A stretch of 22,831 nucleotides of DNA from an uncultured Clostridia bacterium (GCA_947584775.1 CANPWT010000011.1:1-22831), one strand, 5' to 3'; counted from the stretch's first letter, positions 4,726-14,123 are shown. The notes: a model not told the origin generated them from the sequence alone. Made by a program: numbers and translations.

Positions 4726-7182
4726 ATGAATAAATTGAAAAATTATAACGAAAAGCGAAATTTTAATAAAACAACCGAGCCAAAAGGGAAAACAAAGCCA
4801 AGCGAGAAAAATATTTTTGTTGTGCAACATCATTTAGCCCGTGCCGACCATTATGATTTTAGGTTGGAGTGGGGCGGAGTATTGCTTAGTTGGGCAGTGC
4901 CAAAAGGGCCATCCTTTAACCCTAAAGATAAGCGCTTGGCCGTTCATGTTGAGGACCATCCTATCGACTATGCGGATTTTGAAGGAGTAATTCCAAATGG
5001 CGAGTACGGAGCCGGGCCGGTCATGATTTGGGACAGTGGCTATTTTACTCCCGTTGGCGATTTTGATAGCGGGCTAAAGGCCGGCAGTTTAAAATTTGAA
5101 TTGTTTGGCAAACGTTTAAAAGGCAAATGGACGCTTGTAAAATTAAAAAATTCAGAAGAAGATAATTGGCTATTGATTAAGGAAAATGATAAATTTAAAA
5201 AGACCACTTCTGGTATAGAAAAATTTACAACAAGCGTTAAAAGTAATAAAACTTTTGATATGATTTTAAAAAATAACACAAACAAAATTCCGTTTAAAAA
5301 AGTTGATGTGCAACTTGCAACACTCACTGAAACTATTCCTAACGGTGAGTATATTTATGAGGTTAAATATGACGGCTATCGTATTGTGGCGTTTACGGAA
5401 AACGGCAAGGTAAAATTGCAGACGCGAAATTTTAAGGATTACACATCCAAATTTGCCGAAATTGCCCAAAGTCTGCAACAATTTTTTAACACAACTAATG
5501 TAGTTTTAGATGGGGAAATGGTGGTGCTGGACGAGGACGGCAAAAGCGATTTTTCTAAACTTCAACAATATTTAAAAACAAAATCAGGCGTGCTGGCGTA
5601 TGTGATTTTTGATATACTTTTTTTAAACGGGAAAGATTTAACTGTCACTCCGCAATTAGAGCGCAAGCAAATTTTAAAAGAAGTTTTAAAAAATGCACCC
5701 AAAAATTTAATTTATTCCACTCATGTTAAAAACAATGGCAAAAATTGTTTTAAAAACGCATGCATTAATGGATTGGAAGGAGTGGTTGCAAAAAAGATTG
5801 ATGCGCCATATATTGCCAAAAGAAACGAAAATTGGCTAAAATTAAAATGCTATAAGCGGCAAGAATTTGTTATTGGCGGATACACAAAAACTAACAAAAA
5901 ATCCACTGGATTAAGCGCGCTTTTGGTTGGCTTTTATGATGATGGTAAACTTGTTTTTTGTGGCAAGGTGGGCACAGGTTTTAGTGAGGATGAAATGTTA
6001 GAGTTAACAAAAAAATTTAAACCCAAAACAATAAAATCTTCCCCATTTTTTAACAAATTGCCAACAAACAAAACAGAGCAGATAACCTACATAAAACCTG
6101 AATTTGTTGCGGAAATTCAATTTGCAGAATTTACTCCGCAAAATCTGTTAAGGCAGGCAAGTTTTAAGGGTTTGCGGGCGGACAAATTGCCAACTGACGT
6201 TGTGCTAGAAAGTAAAAAATTTTTAAAATTAGATAAAAAAATAGCAAAAAATAAGCAAAATTTAGCAAAAAATATAAAAAATAATAAAAAAATTAGTAAA
6301 AATTCAAATTCGGTAACAAAAAACAGCCAAAACAAAAACGAACAAGAAATTGAATTTAAAGGAATAAAAATTACCCATCCAAACAAGGTGTTATTTAAAG
6401 GTGTTACCAAGTTAGACATTGTAAAATATTATGACGCGGTTGCAGATAAAATGTTAAAATTTTTATCAAACCGAATATTAAGCGTTGTTCGCTGCCACTC
6501 GGGCGAAATGGATAGTTGCTTTTTTAAAAAACATCCAACAACTGAAATTGACGGGGTAAAAACAATTAAACTAAAAAATGAGGATGAATTGTATTTTTAT
6601 ATCACAAACAAACAGGGGTTGCTGGGCGAAGTGCAGCTTGGCACAATTGAATTTCACACCTGGCCAAGCAAGGTTGAAAATGTAAACAAGCCAGACATAA
6701 TGATTTTCGACCTTGACCCAGACAAAAATTTAAGCCTAACTTTGCTTCGTAAAGGGGTGAAATTGGTTAAAAACACATTGGATAAACTTAAATTAAAATC
6801 CTTTTTAAAAACTAGCGGCGGGAAAGGCTATCATGTTGTTGTTCCATTTAAGCCAAATAAAGATTTTGACGCCTTTAAAAAGTTTGCGCATGATGTTGCG
6901 TTGTATTTAGAAAATTTATACCCTGATTTATTCACAACCAATATGTCGATGAAAAATAGGAAAAATAAAATTTACATAGATTATTTGCGTAATGCTTATG
7001 GCAGCACAAGTGTTGCTCCATATTCAGTGCGTTCACGTGCGGGCGCAAAAGTTTCCATGCCAATAAGTTGGAACGAGTTAAATAAAATTGCCCCAGGAGA
7101 CATTGACATTTTTACCGCAATAGGGCGCAAAAATAAAAATCCGTGGAAAAATTTTTTTAACACAAACCAAACCTTAAAATAA
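4726..7182 (+). CDS. ligD: Multifunctional DNA repair ligase LigD (PE-LIG-POL)
   Basis: 818 residues with three domains of bacterial non-homologous end joining. Residues about 28-165 are the 3'-phosphoesterase: QHHLARADHYDFRLE gives His36, His42, Asp44 and Arg46, with His78 in HVEDHP and the motif EGVIPNGEYGAG at 86-97. Residues about 190-510 are the ATP-dependent ligase: nucleotidyl Lys214 in EVKYDGYR, then DGEMVVLDEDG, FDILFLNG, EGVVAKK and WLKLKC, followed by an OB fold. A Lys/Asn-rich linker (about 505-540) leads to the primase-like polymerase (about 541-818) with FDLDPD (Asp662, Asp664) and SGGKGYHVV. The order matches Pseudomonas LigD rather than Bacillus (LIG-POL). It seals double-strand breaks with Ku, which is not in this window. 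No SD precedes the ATG. Spore or stationary-phase use is inferred from relatives and from the neighbouring coat-like genes. Confidence 0.95.
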   Translation: MNKLKNYNEKRNFNKTTEPKGKTKPSEKNIFVVQHHLARADHYDFRLEWGGVLLSWAVPKGPSFNPKDKRLAVHVEDHPIDYADFEGVIPNGEYGAGPVMIWDSGYFTPVGDFDSGLKAGSLKFELFGKRLKGKWTLVKLKNSEEDNWLLIKENDKFKKTTSGIEKFTTSVKSNKTFDMILKNNTNKIPFKKVDVQLATLTETIPNGEYIYEVKYDGYRIVAFTENGKVKLQTRNFKDYTSKFAEIAQSLQQFFNTTNVVLDGEMVVLDEDGKSDFSKLQQYLKTKSGVLAYVIFDILFLNGKDLTVTPQLERKQILKEVLKNAPKNLIYSTHVKNNGKNCFKNACINGLEGVVAKKIDAPYIAKRNENWLKLKCYKRQEFVIGGYTKTNKKSTGLSALLVGFYDDGKLVFCGKVGTGFSEDEMLELTKKFKPKTIKSSPFFNKLPTNKTEQITYIKPEFVAEIQFAEFTPQNLLRQASFKGLRADKLPTDVVLESKKFLKLDKKIAKNKQNLAKNIKNNKKISKNSNSVTKNSQNKNEQEIEFKGIKITHPNKVLFKGVTKLDIVKYYDAVADKMLKFLSNRILSVVRCHSGEMDSCFFKKHPTTEIDGVKTIKLKNEDELYFYITNKQGLLGEVQLGTIEFHTWPSKVENVNKPDIMIFDLDPDKNLSLTLLRKGVKLVKNTLDKLKLKSFLKTSGGKGYHVVVPFKPNKDFDAFKKFAHDVALYLENLYPDLFTTNMSMKNRKNKIYIDYLRNAYGSTSVAPYSVRSRAGAKVSMPISWNELNKIAPGDIDIFTAIGRKNKNPWKNFFNTNQTLK

Positions 7183-7350
7183 TAAAAAATTTTTAAAAAT
7201 TGCAAAAAATATAGCGTTTTTATTAAAATATTTGTAGAATTTGCCTTATTTTTTAAATTTTTTTAAAATTTTTATAATTTTACATATAAATTTTTGAAAA
7301 GTGTAAAACGCAAAAAAATACAAAAAAGTTAACAAGCAAAAAAAAGTTTG

Positions 7351-7379
7351 TTGACTTATTTTTTTTAAAGTTTTAAAAT
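7351..7379 (+). promoter_or_regulatory. Sigma-A type promoter for the MacB-like ABC gene
   Basis: TTGACT (7351-7356), 17 bp, TAAAAT (7374-7379). The predicted start near 7386 leaves a leader of about 50 nt ending in the SD GGAGGAG at 7427-7433. It lies in a 253-bp A+T-rich gap after ligD that otherwise shows nothing. Confidence 0.7.
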
Positions 7380-7435
7380 TATTTATATTTTATTTTACAA
7401 AACAAAAAAACTTTCATAAATAAGATGGAGGAGTT

Positions 7436-10018
7436 ATGCTAGAAATTTCAAATATAACCAAAGATTACAAACTTAAAGACCAAGTTGTGCCAGCGCTTAA
7501 AGGCATAAATATTGTTTTTCGCCGCAGTGAATTTGTTGCCATCCTTGGGCCGTCTGGCTGTGGCAAAACCACTTTGCTAAATATTATTGGCGGGCTGGAT
7601 AGATACACTTCGGGTGACCTGATAATAGACGGCAAGTCCACCAAAAAATTTAAAGATAGAGATTGGGACGATTATCGCAACCGCCGTGTTGGGTTTGTTT
7701 TTCAAAGTTATAATTTAATTCCTCACCAAACCGTTTTGGAGAATGTTGAATTAGCGCTAACTTTAAGCGGCATAAAACGTGCGGAAAGGCGCAAACGTGC
7801 CATTGAAGTTTTAAATAAGGTTGGGCTAGGCGATAAATTAAAATCTAAACCTAATCAATTGTCGGGCGGGCAAATGCAACGCGTGGCGATTGCTCGTGCG
7901 CTTGTAAATAACCCAGAAATTATTTTGGCGGATGAACCCACCGGTGCGTTGGACAGCAAAACCAGCGTGCAAATCATGGAAATTTTAAAAGAGGTTAGTA
8001 AGGACAAATTGGTGGTTATGGTCACCCACAATCCCGACCTTGCCAATCAATATTCTAGCCGAATTATTCGCTTGTTGGATGGCGAACTGATTGAAGATAG
8101 CAAGCCATACAAAAAAGCGCAGGCAGACAGGGAAATTGCAAACCATAGCGCAAAATTGGATGAGCAAAAAAATAAAAAACAAAAACGCGCAAAAATGTCA
8201 ATTTTCACTGCCATGTTTTTAAGTTTTAGAAATTTACTTACAAAAAAGGGCAGAACAGTTTTGGTTGCCTTGGCAGGCAGCATTGGCATAATTGGCATAG
8301 CGCTAATTTTGGCGGTAAGTTCAGGCATGACCAATTACATAAACAATATGCAGAGCGAAAGTTTGTCTAGTTATCCGGTGTCCATTACTTCGGTCAGCAT
8401 AAATTTTGACGAGGTCACAACCGCCCTAACCACGGATGACGACACAAAAGGCAACAAAGACGAAATTGCCGTGTACGACCTTAAAAAGACGCTTAAAGAT
8501 TTTGGCGATTATAACTATATAAGTAAGGAGTTTATAGATTATGTTAACAATTATTACAGCAACGAAAATAAAGCCAAACTTTTAAACGACCGCACAATAA
8601 GTTACGCCTCGGACACCATGCTTATAAGCCAAAATTATTTGCCTGTTGTAAGTAAAATTACATATAGTGCGCTAAGCGGCACAACAAATGCAACCTTTTT
8701 TGAAGGGCTAAATAACAAAGATTATGTTTTGTCCACTTACGATTTGTATGGCGATTATCCGACCGAAAAAAATGAAATAGCCCTAGTTTTAAATAGCGGC
8801 TCGATAGACAGTTCATCCTTACAAAGTTACGGCTTTATAGTGCCTGGGCTAACGGACGAAAAAACATATTTACCCGTAAAATATAGTGAAATTGTTGGCA
8901 CAAAATATAAATTGCTTTTAAATAATGGCTATTATGCTGCTGGCAGCGAAACCACGTCCTTTGATTGGTCGGCGTTAAAATTTGACGAGGCAAACGCCAT
9001 GGCAAGTATGGCAAAAATTGCGCAATTTTATAACTCACTAACCCCAGACGCAGAGGATGATAAATATGTAGAACTAACCATTTCGGGCGTTTTAAGTTTA
9101 AAAGATGGGGCAAGCGGCAGCCTGTTTTCTAACGGCTTGATGTACACCCCGGCGCTTGCAAAATTTTATCATGAAAATTGCCAAAATTCGGACGTTGTAA
9201 ACGTTGTTAAACAAAAATATTTCGTTGGTGAAAATTTCAACGAGGAAAAGGCAGAGGAAGCGTTTGTAAAGGACTATGTTTTAAGCATTAACGAACTTGC
9301 AACTTTCCAATCCTTGCTGCCAGGCGGAATAGATAAAAACGCCTACACTTACACCACGCCAAAGCAGATGAAGGACACCCTAAAAGAGTATTTCGGATAC
9401 GACTTTACATATGAAGAAATTATGGATTTGTATCTGCAAGTGTACGGAGCAAGTAATGTTCCGGTGGGCATGAGTTTTTATGTTAAATCGTTTGATGCAA
9501 AGGACGATTTAATAAAAATGATTAACACCTGGAACGAAAAAGAGGGCGTTTATAAAATCAACTTTGCAGATAGCAGTTCAATGCTTACAAACATGCTTAA
9601 ATCGGTTGTAAATATAATATCGTATGTGCTAATTGCGTTTGCGGCCATTTCTCTTGTTGTATCGTCCATTATGATTTCAATTATAACTTACACCTCGGTT
9701 ATCGAGCGCACAAAGGAAATTGGCGTTTTGCGCAGCATTGGCGCTTCCAAGGGCGATGTGTCCAACGTGTTCAATGCGGAAACAATCCTCATTGGCCTAA
9801 TGGCAGGTATAATTGGTGTGGGAGTATCAGCCTTGTTAACAATTCCAATAAGCCTAATTTTAAAAGGCTTTACCGGCATTTCCGGCTTAGCAGTTTTGCA
9901 GCCATTGCCATGCTTAATCTTAGTGTTAATAAGCGTAGTGTTAACCTTCTTGGCGGGCTTAATACCTGCGCGCATTGCTTCTAAAAAGGACCCAGTTTTA
10001 GCGCTAAGGAGCGAATAG
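7436..10018 (+). CDS. MacB/FtsX-type ABC transporter, fused ATPase and permease
   Basis: 860 residues. The N-terminal ATPase is complete: Walker A GPSGCGKTT (38-46), Q-loop in FVFQSYNLIP, signature LSGGQ (142-146), Walker B ILADEPTGALD with Asp166/Glu167, and H-loop VTHNP. A charged linker (about 225-260) precedes one membrane helix (about 272-295), a large external region (about 300-715) and three C-terminal helices in the FtsX-like permease (about 722-850). The turn between the first two of these, ERTKEIGVLRSIGASKGDV, is the family hallmark. MacB-like proteins do not carry substrates through the membrane but use ATP to move the external domain, in lipoprotein, peptide or antibiotic export and cell-wall signalling. 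The substrate here is unknown and no partner (MacA, two-component system) is adjacent. It has an SD and its own promoter and terminator, so it is probably monocistronic. Confidence 0.9.
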   Translation: MLEISNITKDYKLKDQVVPALKGINIVFRRSEFVAILGPSGCGKTTLLNIIGGLDRYTSGDLIIDGKSTKKFKDRDWDDYRNRRVGFVFQSYNLIPHQTVLENVELALTLSGIKRAERRKRAIEVLNKVGLGDKLKSKPNQLSGGQMQRVAIARALVNNPEIILADEPTGALDSKTSVQIMEILKEVSKDKLVVMVTHNPDLANQYSSRIIRLLDGELIEDSKPYKKAQADREIANHSAKLDEQKNKKQKRAKMSIFTAMFLSFRNLLTKKGRTVLVALAGSIGIIGIALILAVSSGMTNYINNMQSESLSSYPVSITSVSINFDEVTTALTTDDDTKGNKDEIAVYDLKKTLKDFGDYNYISKEFIDYVNNYYSNENKAKLLNDRTISYASDTMLISQNYLPVVSKITYSALSGTTNATFFEGLNNKDYVLSTYDLYGDYPTEKNEIALVLNSGSIDSSSLQSYGFIVPGLTDEKTYLPVKYSEIVGTKYKLLLNNGYYAAGSETTSFDWSALKFDEANAMASMAKIAQFYNSLTPDAEDDKYVELTISGVLSLKDGASGSLFSNGLMYTPALAKFYHENCQNSDVVNVVKQKYFVGENFNEEKAEEAFVKDYVLSINELATFQSLLPGGIDKNAYTYTTPKQMKDTLKEYFGYDFTYEEIMDLYLQVYGASNVPVGMSFYVKSFDAKDDLIKMINTWNEKEGVYKINFADSSSMLTNMLKSVVNIISYVLIAFAAISLVVSSIMISIITYTSVIERTKEIGVLRSIGASKGDVSNVFNAETILIGLMAGIIGVGVSALLTIPISLILKGFTGISGLAVLQPLPCLILVLISVVLTFLAGLIPARIASKKDPVLALRSE

Positions 10019-10026
10019 AACAAAAG

Positions 10027-10058
10027 CAAACAAACATTTATTGTGTTTGTTTGTTTTT
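10027..10058 (+). terminator. Rho-independent terminator after the MacB-like gene
   Basis: A perfect 10-bp stem CAAACAAACA/TGTTTGTTTG (10027-10036 with 10044-10053), loop TTTATTG, then TTTTT. It ends four bases before the -35 box of the M16 protease promoter. Confidence 0.85.
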
Positions 10059-10061
10059 AGT

Positions 10062-10089
10062 TTGACATTTTTAAATTTTTGGTTAATAT
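10062..10089 (+). promoter_or_regulatory. Promoter predicted to give a leaderless mRNA (M16 protease)
   Basis: Consensus TTGACA (10062-10067), 16 bp, TAATAT (10084-10089), then six bases to the ATG at 10096. No SD sequence fits in the six bases, so translation would begin at the mRNA 5' end. Confidence 0.65.
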
Positions 10090-10095
10090 ATTATT

Positions 10096-11382
10096 ATGAA
10101 TAAGTTTAAGTCAATTAGTTTAGATAATGGCGCAAAACTTTACTACGCCAAAAATAATATAAACAAAGGCACTTTTGTTGATGTCAACTTTGATTGCGGC
10201 TCTAGGTGCGACACATTCCCTGGGCTTGCGCATTTTGTTGAACATATGTTTTTTACCGGCACAAAAAAATTAACTAAGGACGAAATTACAAAAAAATATT
10301 TTTCGTTTGTAAACACCAATGCGTACACAAATAATATCGGTGTGTTTTTTAGCGGCTCAATTTTTACTAAGGAGTTGCCCGACTATCTTTCAACCGTTGC
10401 CGAAATGATTACTGAAAGCACATTTAGCCCAAAAGCAATAGAAAAAGAGCGTAAAATCATAAATCAGGAAATTATAAGGCGGATTGATAAAAGCGAAGAA
10501 AATTCTTATTATTTTAATTTTTACAATTTAACAAATATGCCAATGTACAAATACACTGGCGCAGGCACAAGGCAAACGATTGCCAACATTACAAGCAAGG
10601 ATGTAAAAAACTTTGTAAACCAATATTTTATTGCAAACAATGCGCAAATTAACATTGTAACACCGCTATCTGCAAACAAAGTTAAAAAAATTGTAGAAAA
10701 AAATTTGATAAGCAAACTTAAAGTGGACAATAATTTTGTGCCGCTAGACCTTTTTGCTGAAACTGTTGCAAACGATAATTTTGTAAAAATTAAAAAGGTG
10801 GACATTAAAAAATGCATTGTGCGCTTAAATTTTGTAATAGATAAAGATTTTTACGATTTAAAATTTTTACAACGCCTCAATGCAGTTATTTCCATGATGA
10901 CGGAAATTTCAGGCGGGATTAATAATTTGTTGCGCATCAAAAAAAGTTTAATATATTCGTGCAAATTTAATTTCCACCGCCTAAAAGAAAAAACAATAAT
11001 AACCTTCGTTTGTCAATGCGAAAAGGAAAACGTTGGGGAGGTTATAAGCACGGTGGCTGAATATATGCGCAAATTGTATTCAACCGGTTTTAGCGAGGAA
11101 GAAATTAAACTATATAAACGTAAGGAAGAATATTATAAAAACATAAAAACCCCATCCGTTGGTTATTTGTTGCATAAAACTTACAACTATAAAATGTACA
11201 ATAAAATTATTAACGATAAAAAGTTGGAAAAATATGTTAAAAAATGCACAAAAGCCGATTTTGATAACACTATTAAAGAAGTTTTGTCTAACTGCAAAGT
11301 TAGTTTAAGCATTTATGGCAGTGTGGATAAAAATTTAGTTCCAACCAAGCAAAAATTAAATGAAATGTATAAATTTAATTAA
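10096..11382 (+). CDS. M16 family zinc protease
   Basis: 428 residues. The inverted zinc motif HxxEH is present as HFVEH (His46, Glu49, His50) inside GLAHFVEHMFFTGT, and a third zinc ligand fits at Glu125 in INQEIIRR, about 75 residues later as is usual. So this chain should be catalytically active. The rest matches the two-domain (N- and C-lobe) layout of bacterial M16 peptidases; clam-shell enzymes of this type pair with a second, often inactive, subunit, and none is encoded next to it. No signal peptide is seen, so a cytoplasmic enzyme digesting unfolded peptides is likely; a role in processing small peptides, as for some YmfF/YmfH-like or AlbF-like relatives, is possible. It stands alone between its own promoter and the RNase J promoter 18 bp after its stop. 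Confidence 0.88.
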   Translation: MNKFKSISLDNGAKLYYAKNNINKGTFVDVNFDCGSRCDTFPGLAHFVEHMFFTGTKKLTKDEITKKYFSFVNTNAYTNNIGVFFSGSIFTKELPDYLSTVAEMITESTFSPKAIEKERKIINQEIIRRIDKSEENSYYFNFYNLTNMPMYKYTGAGTRQTIANITSKDVKNFVNQYFIANNAQINIVTPLSANKVKKIVEKNLISKLKVDNNFVPLDLFAETVANDNFVKIKKVDIKKCIVRLNFVIDKDFYDLKFLQRLNAVISMMTEISGGINNLLRIKKSLIYSCKFNFHRLKEKTIITFVCQCEKENVGEVISTVAEYMRKLYSTGFSEEEIKLYKRKEEYYKNIKTPSVGYLLHKTYNYKMYNKIINDKKLEKYVKKCTKADFDNTIKEVLSNCKVSLSIYGSVDKNLVPTKQKLNEMYKFN

Positions 11383-11399
11383 CAAAATAAAAATTTTGC

Positions 11400-11428
11400 T
11401 TGACAATAATTAAATTTATGGCTATAAT
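11400..11428 (+). promoter_or_regulatory. Strong sigma-A promoter for RNase J operon
   Basis: Perfect TTGACA (11400-11405), 17-bp spacer and perfect TATAAT (11423-11428). This is the best match to consensus in the window. The start near 11435 gives a leader of about 133 nt. Confidence 0.85.
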
Positions 11429-11434
11429 GAATAT

Positions 11435-11567
11435 AAGAATATAAGTTTTGTTTTTTGCAAAGTTCAACTTTGCATCAATATACATACGGTGGGATTTTGT
11501 ATTCCATTTGTGTTGTATTTAAAAACTATATTTTTTGCGTGCCTAATTGGCACTTTTAAGGAGTATT
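11435..11567 (+). promoter_or_regulatory. Structured 5' leader of the RNase J mRNA
   Basis: Two hairpins can be read: GCAAAG-TTCAA-CTTTGC (11457-11473) and GTGCC-TAATT-GGCAC (11539-11553). The second is followed by TTTT and directly by the SD AAGGAG (11558-11563). It is terminator-like and next to the ribosome site, so it could control either transcription or initiation. No known riboswitch consensus is recognised. Confidence 0.45.
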
Positions 11568-13505
11568 ATGACAAACGATTTAATATCTAGTGAAGAATTT
11601 GATAGTTCCATTTTAACCAATGCGGACTTAACAAAGCAGCCCAACAAACCCGCTGATGCTTTAAATAAAAATGCGAACAAAAATGCTAACAAAGTCGGCA
11701 ATAAACCTCGTAAACACAACCCAATGCACCACAAAGCCCAACAAAAAGAAAATTTGGTGGAAACTGGCGCGGATGTTGTATTAAATGTTGCAAATCAAGA
11801 TGCGGCAAACGAGCAACCAACCCAACACAAACACAGGCAAACCAAGGGCAATAACTTAAAAGTTATGTTTTTGGGCGGCATTGGCGAAATTGGCAAAAAC
11901 ATGACCGTTTTGGAATATGGTAACGACATAATTGTAATAGATTGTGGCGTTATGTTTCCGTCCAATGAAATGCTTGGCATCGACCTTGTTGTGCCAGACA
12001 TAACTTATTTAGTGGAAAATCAAAACAAAATCCGTGGTTTTTTAATAACTCACGGCCACGAGGACCATATTGGCAGCGTGCCATATGTGGTAAACGAAAT
12101 TAAAGCGCCAATTTATGCCAGCAAAATGACCTGCGGGTTAATTAAAAAGAAAATGGACGAACACAAAAAGGTGGAATACAAAACCATAGCGGTTAAGGCT
12201 AAACAAAAAATAACCTTAGGCTGTTTTGAAGTGGAATTTATACATGTAAACCACGCAATCCCAGGTGCGTTTGCGCTTGCAATTAAAACCCCGGTTGGTA
12301 TGGTGGTGCACACGGGCGACTATAAAATAGATTTAACCCCAATTTATGACGAGCCTTTTGATTTTTATTCGTTTGCAGAACTTGGCAAGCAAGGCGTTTT
12401 GTTGTATATGAGCGATAGCACCAATGCGGAAAGGGAAGGTTTTTCGCTAAGCGAACGCGTGGTTGGCTCTACCTTTGAAAAGTTGTTTGCCGAAAATAAA
12501 GAGCGCAGGATTGTGGTGGCGGCCTTTGCTTCAAATGTGGATAGAATTCAGGAAATTATGAATTTATCTGAAAAATTTGGCAGGCATGTTGTACTAACGG
12601 GTAGAAGCATGGTTAACGTTACCGATGTTGCAACCCAAATTGGCGAAATGAAGATTAATAAAAACAACATCATTGAAGTGGAAAAAATAAAAAATTATAA
12701 AGATAGTGAACTTTTAATTTTGTCAACCGGCAGCCAGGGCGAGCCACACAGCGCGCTTTCCCGCATGGCAAATAACGAGTTTAAGGGCATAGAAATTGGC
12801 GAAAACGACACAGTTATCTTTTCAAGTTCGCCAATACCAGGCAATGAAAAATCGGTTAGCAACACAATCAACAAGCTTATTATGCTTGGCGCAAAAGTTA
12901 TATATAACCAACTAGAACAAGTTCACGCCTCTGGTCACGCTTGCCGCGAGGAACAAAAACTTTTGTTAAACCTTGTTAAACCTAAATATTTTATTCCGGT
13001 GCATGGCGAACAAAAACACCTGTTGGCGCAATTGGAATCCGCCATTGCAGTTGGCATGGATAGGCATAATGTATTGCTACCAATGTTGGGCATGCAAGTT
13101 GAAGTTAACAAAAATTTACTAAAAGCAACCGGCACTGTTCCGTTTGGCAGCAGGCTTATTGACGGCGCAGGCATCGGCGGGCTAGAAAGCAATGTTTTAA
13201 AAGAGCGTAAACAGTTAAGCGAGGACGGCCTATGCATTGTAATTTTAAATGTCAACACCGCACGTGGCGAACTAAATTCTAGGCCAGAAATTGTTTCCCG
13301 CGGGTTTACCTACACAGGTGAAGCACAAACTTGGTTAGAGGACGCGCGCACAGTTATAATAAATAGCATAGATCAGGAATCTTTGCGCAGCAGGGATTAC
13401 TTAAACGTTAAAATTTCGTTGAGGAAAGCGCTTACAAACTATTTAAACAAAAAATTAAAACGCAAACCTATGATTGTGCCAATAATAATAGAAAGTAACG
13501 ATTAA
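11568..13505 (+). CDS. rnj: Ribonuclease J with long N-terminal extension
   Basis: 645 residues from the ATG preceded by AAGGAG. A TTG 21 bases upstream is in frame but lies in the leader hairpin. Residues about 1-95 are low-complexity and rich in Asn, Lys, Gln and His. The enzyme proper starts at NNLKVMFLGGIGEIGKNM. The metallo-beta-lactamase motif HGHEDH (162-167, in ITHGHEDHIGS) supplies the zinc ligands, followed by HTGDYKID and SDSTNAEREG. The beta-CASP part has STGSQGEP and HASGHA, then HGEQKH, and a C-terminal domain ends the protein. RNase J works as a 5'-exo- and endonuclease in mRNA decay and rRNA maturation, in the cytoplasm. B. subtilis J1 and J2 are about 555 residues, so the extension is unusual. 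The stop overlaps the start of the next gene by one base (TAATG). Confidence 0.95.
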   Translation: MTNDLISSEEFDSSILTNADLTKQPNKPADALNKNANKNANKVGNKPRKHNPMHHKAQQKENLVETGADVVLNVANQDAANEQPTQHKHRQTKGNNLKVMFLGGIGEIGKNMTVLEYGNDIIVIDCGVMFPSNEMLGIDLVVPDITYLVENQNKIRGFLITHGHEDHIGSVPYVVNEIKAPIYASKMTCGLIKKKMDEHKKVEYKTIAVKAKQKITLGCFEVEFIHVNHAIPGAFALAIKTPVGMVVHTGDYKIDLTPIYDEPFDFYSFAELGKQGVLLYMSDSTNAEREGFSLSERVVGSTFEKLFAENKERRIVVAAFASNVDRIQEIMNLSEKFGRHVVLTGRSMVNVTDVATQIGEMKINKNNIIEVEKIKNYKDSELLILSTGSQGEPHSALSRMANNEFKGIEIGENDTVIFSSSPIPGNEKSVSNTINKLIMLGAKVIYNQLEQVHASGHACREEQKLLLNLVKPKYFIPVHGEQKHLLAQLESAIAVGMDRHNVLLPMLGMQVEVNKNLLKATGTVPFGSRLIDGAGIGGLESNVLKERKQLSEDGLCIVILNVNTARGELNSRPEIVSRGFTYTGEAQTWLEDARTVIINSIDQESLRSRDYLNVKISLRKALTNYLNKKLKRKPMIVPIIIESND

Positions 13506-14092
13506 TGAATTTAGATAACCATATAAAACAAGAGGGACTAAAAAACAAAGTGCCAATCAGCATGGATGACACTTTGTGTTTTATATGTAAAACTATAAAC
13601 GAAAATAATTTTAGTTCGGTGCTAGAAATTGGCACGGCAATCGGCTATGGCGCAATCACTATTGCTGAAAACACAAATTGCAAGGCCATAGATAGCGTGG
13701 AAATAGACGAACTTCGCTTTAAACAGGCTAAGATAAATATTGCCAACCACAATTTAGAAAATAAAATTAACTTGCATTTAATGGACGCATTAAACTATCT
13801 AAAAACCACAAACAAAAAATACGATTTTGTCTATCTTGACGGGCCAAAAGGCCAGTATGTCAACTATCTGCCATATATAATAAAAATTTTAAACGTGGGC
13901 GGCATCCTGGTGGCGGACAACCTTAATTTTCACGGCATGGTAACGGGCGAAATTCCAATTTCAAAAGGCTGCCGCGCCATGATTAAAGGGCTTAAAAAAT
14001 ATATTCAAACCATACTTTCCCACCCGCAACTAAAAAGCCAAATTCTTCAAATTGGGGACGGCGTTGGCGTATCTATTAAAATCAAAAATTAA
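13505..14092 (+). CDS. trmR: TrmR-like SAM-dependent O-methyltransferase
   Basis: 195 residues. SAM motif I is VLEIGTAIGYG (39-49), the acidic end of strand 2 is DSVEIDE, and FVYLDGPK (108-115) plus VADNL (136-140) give the metal-binding Asp/Asn residues of class I cation-dependent O-methyltransferases (Methyltransf_3/24 group). In B. subtilis the related YrrM (TrmR) methylates 5-hydroxyuridine at tRNA position 34, and its gene lies beside the U32 genes yrrN and yrrO. Here a U32 gene of that type lies 800 bp downstream, which supports the same role. The ATG sits in the RNase J stop codon, so it is translated from the RNase J mRNA by coupling. A small-molecule or lipid O-methyltransferase is the alternative. 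Confidence 0.78.
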   Translation: MNLDNHIKQEGLKNKVPISMDDTLCFICKTINENNFSSVLEIGTAIGYGAITIAENTNCKAIDSVEIDELRFKQAKINIANHNLENKINLHLMDALNYLKTTNKKYDFVYLDGPKGQYVNYLPYIIKILNVGGILVADNLNFHGMVTGEIPISKGCRAMIKGLKKYIQTILSHPQLKSQILQIGDGVGVSIKIKN

Positions 14093-14095
14093 GTA

Positions 14096-14123
14096 TTGAT
14101 AAGTATAATTTTCATGATATAAT
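14096..14123 (+). promoter_or_regulatory. Sigma-A promoter for the small membrane protein gene
   Basis: TTGATA (14096-14101), 16 bp, perfect TATAAT (14118-14123), just after the stop of the methyltransferase. The start near 14130 gives a very short leader with the SD AAAGGAG at 14128-14134. Confidence 0.7.
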
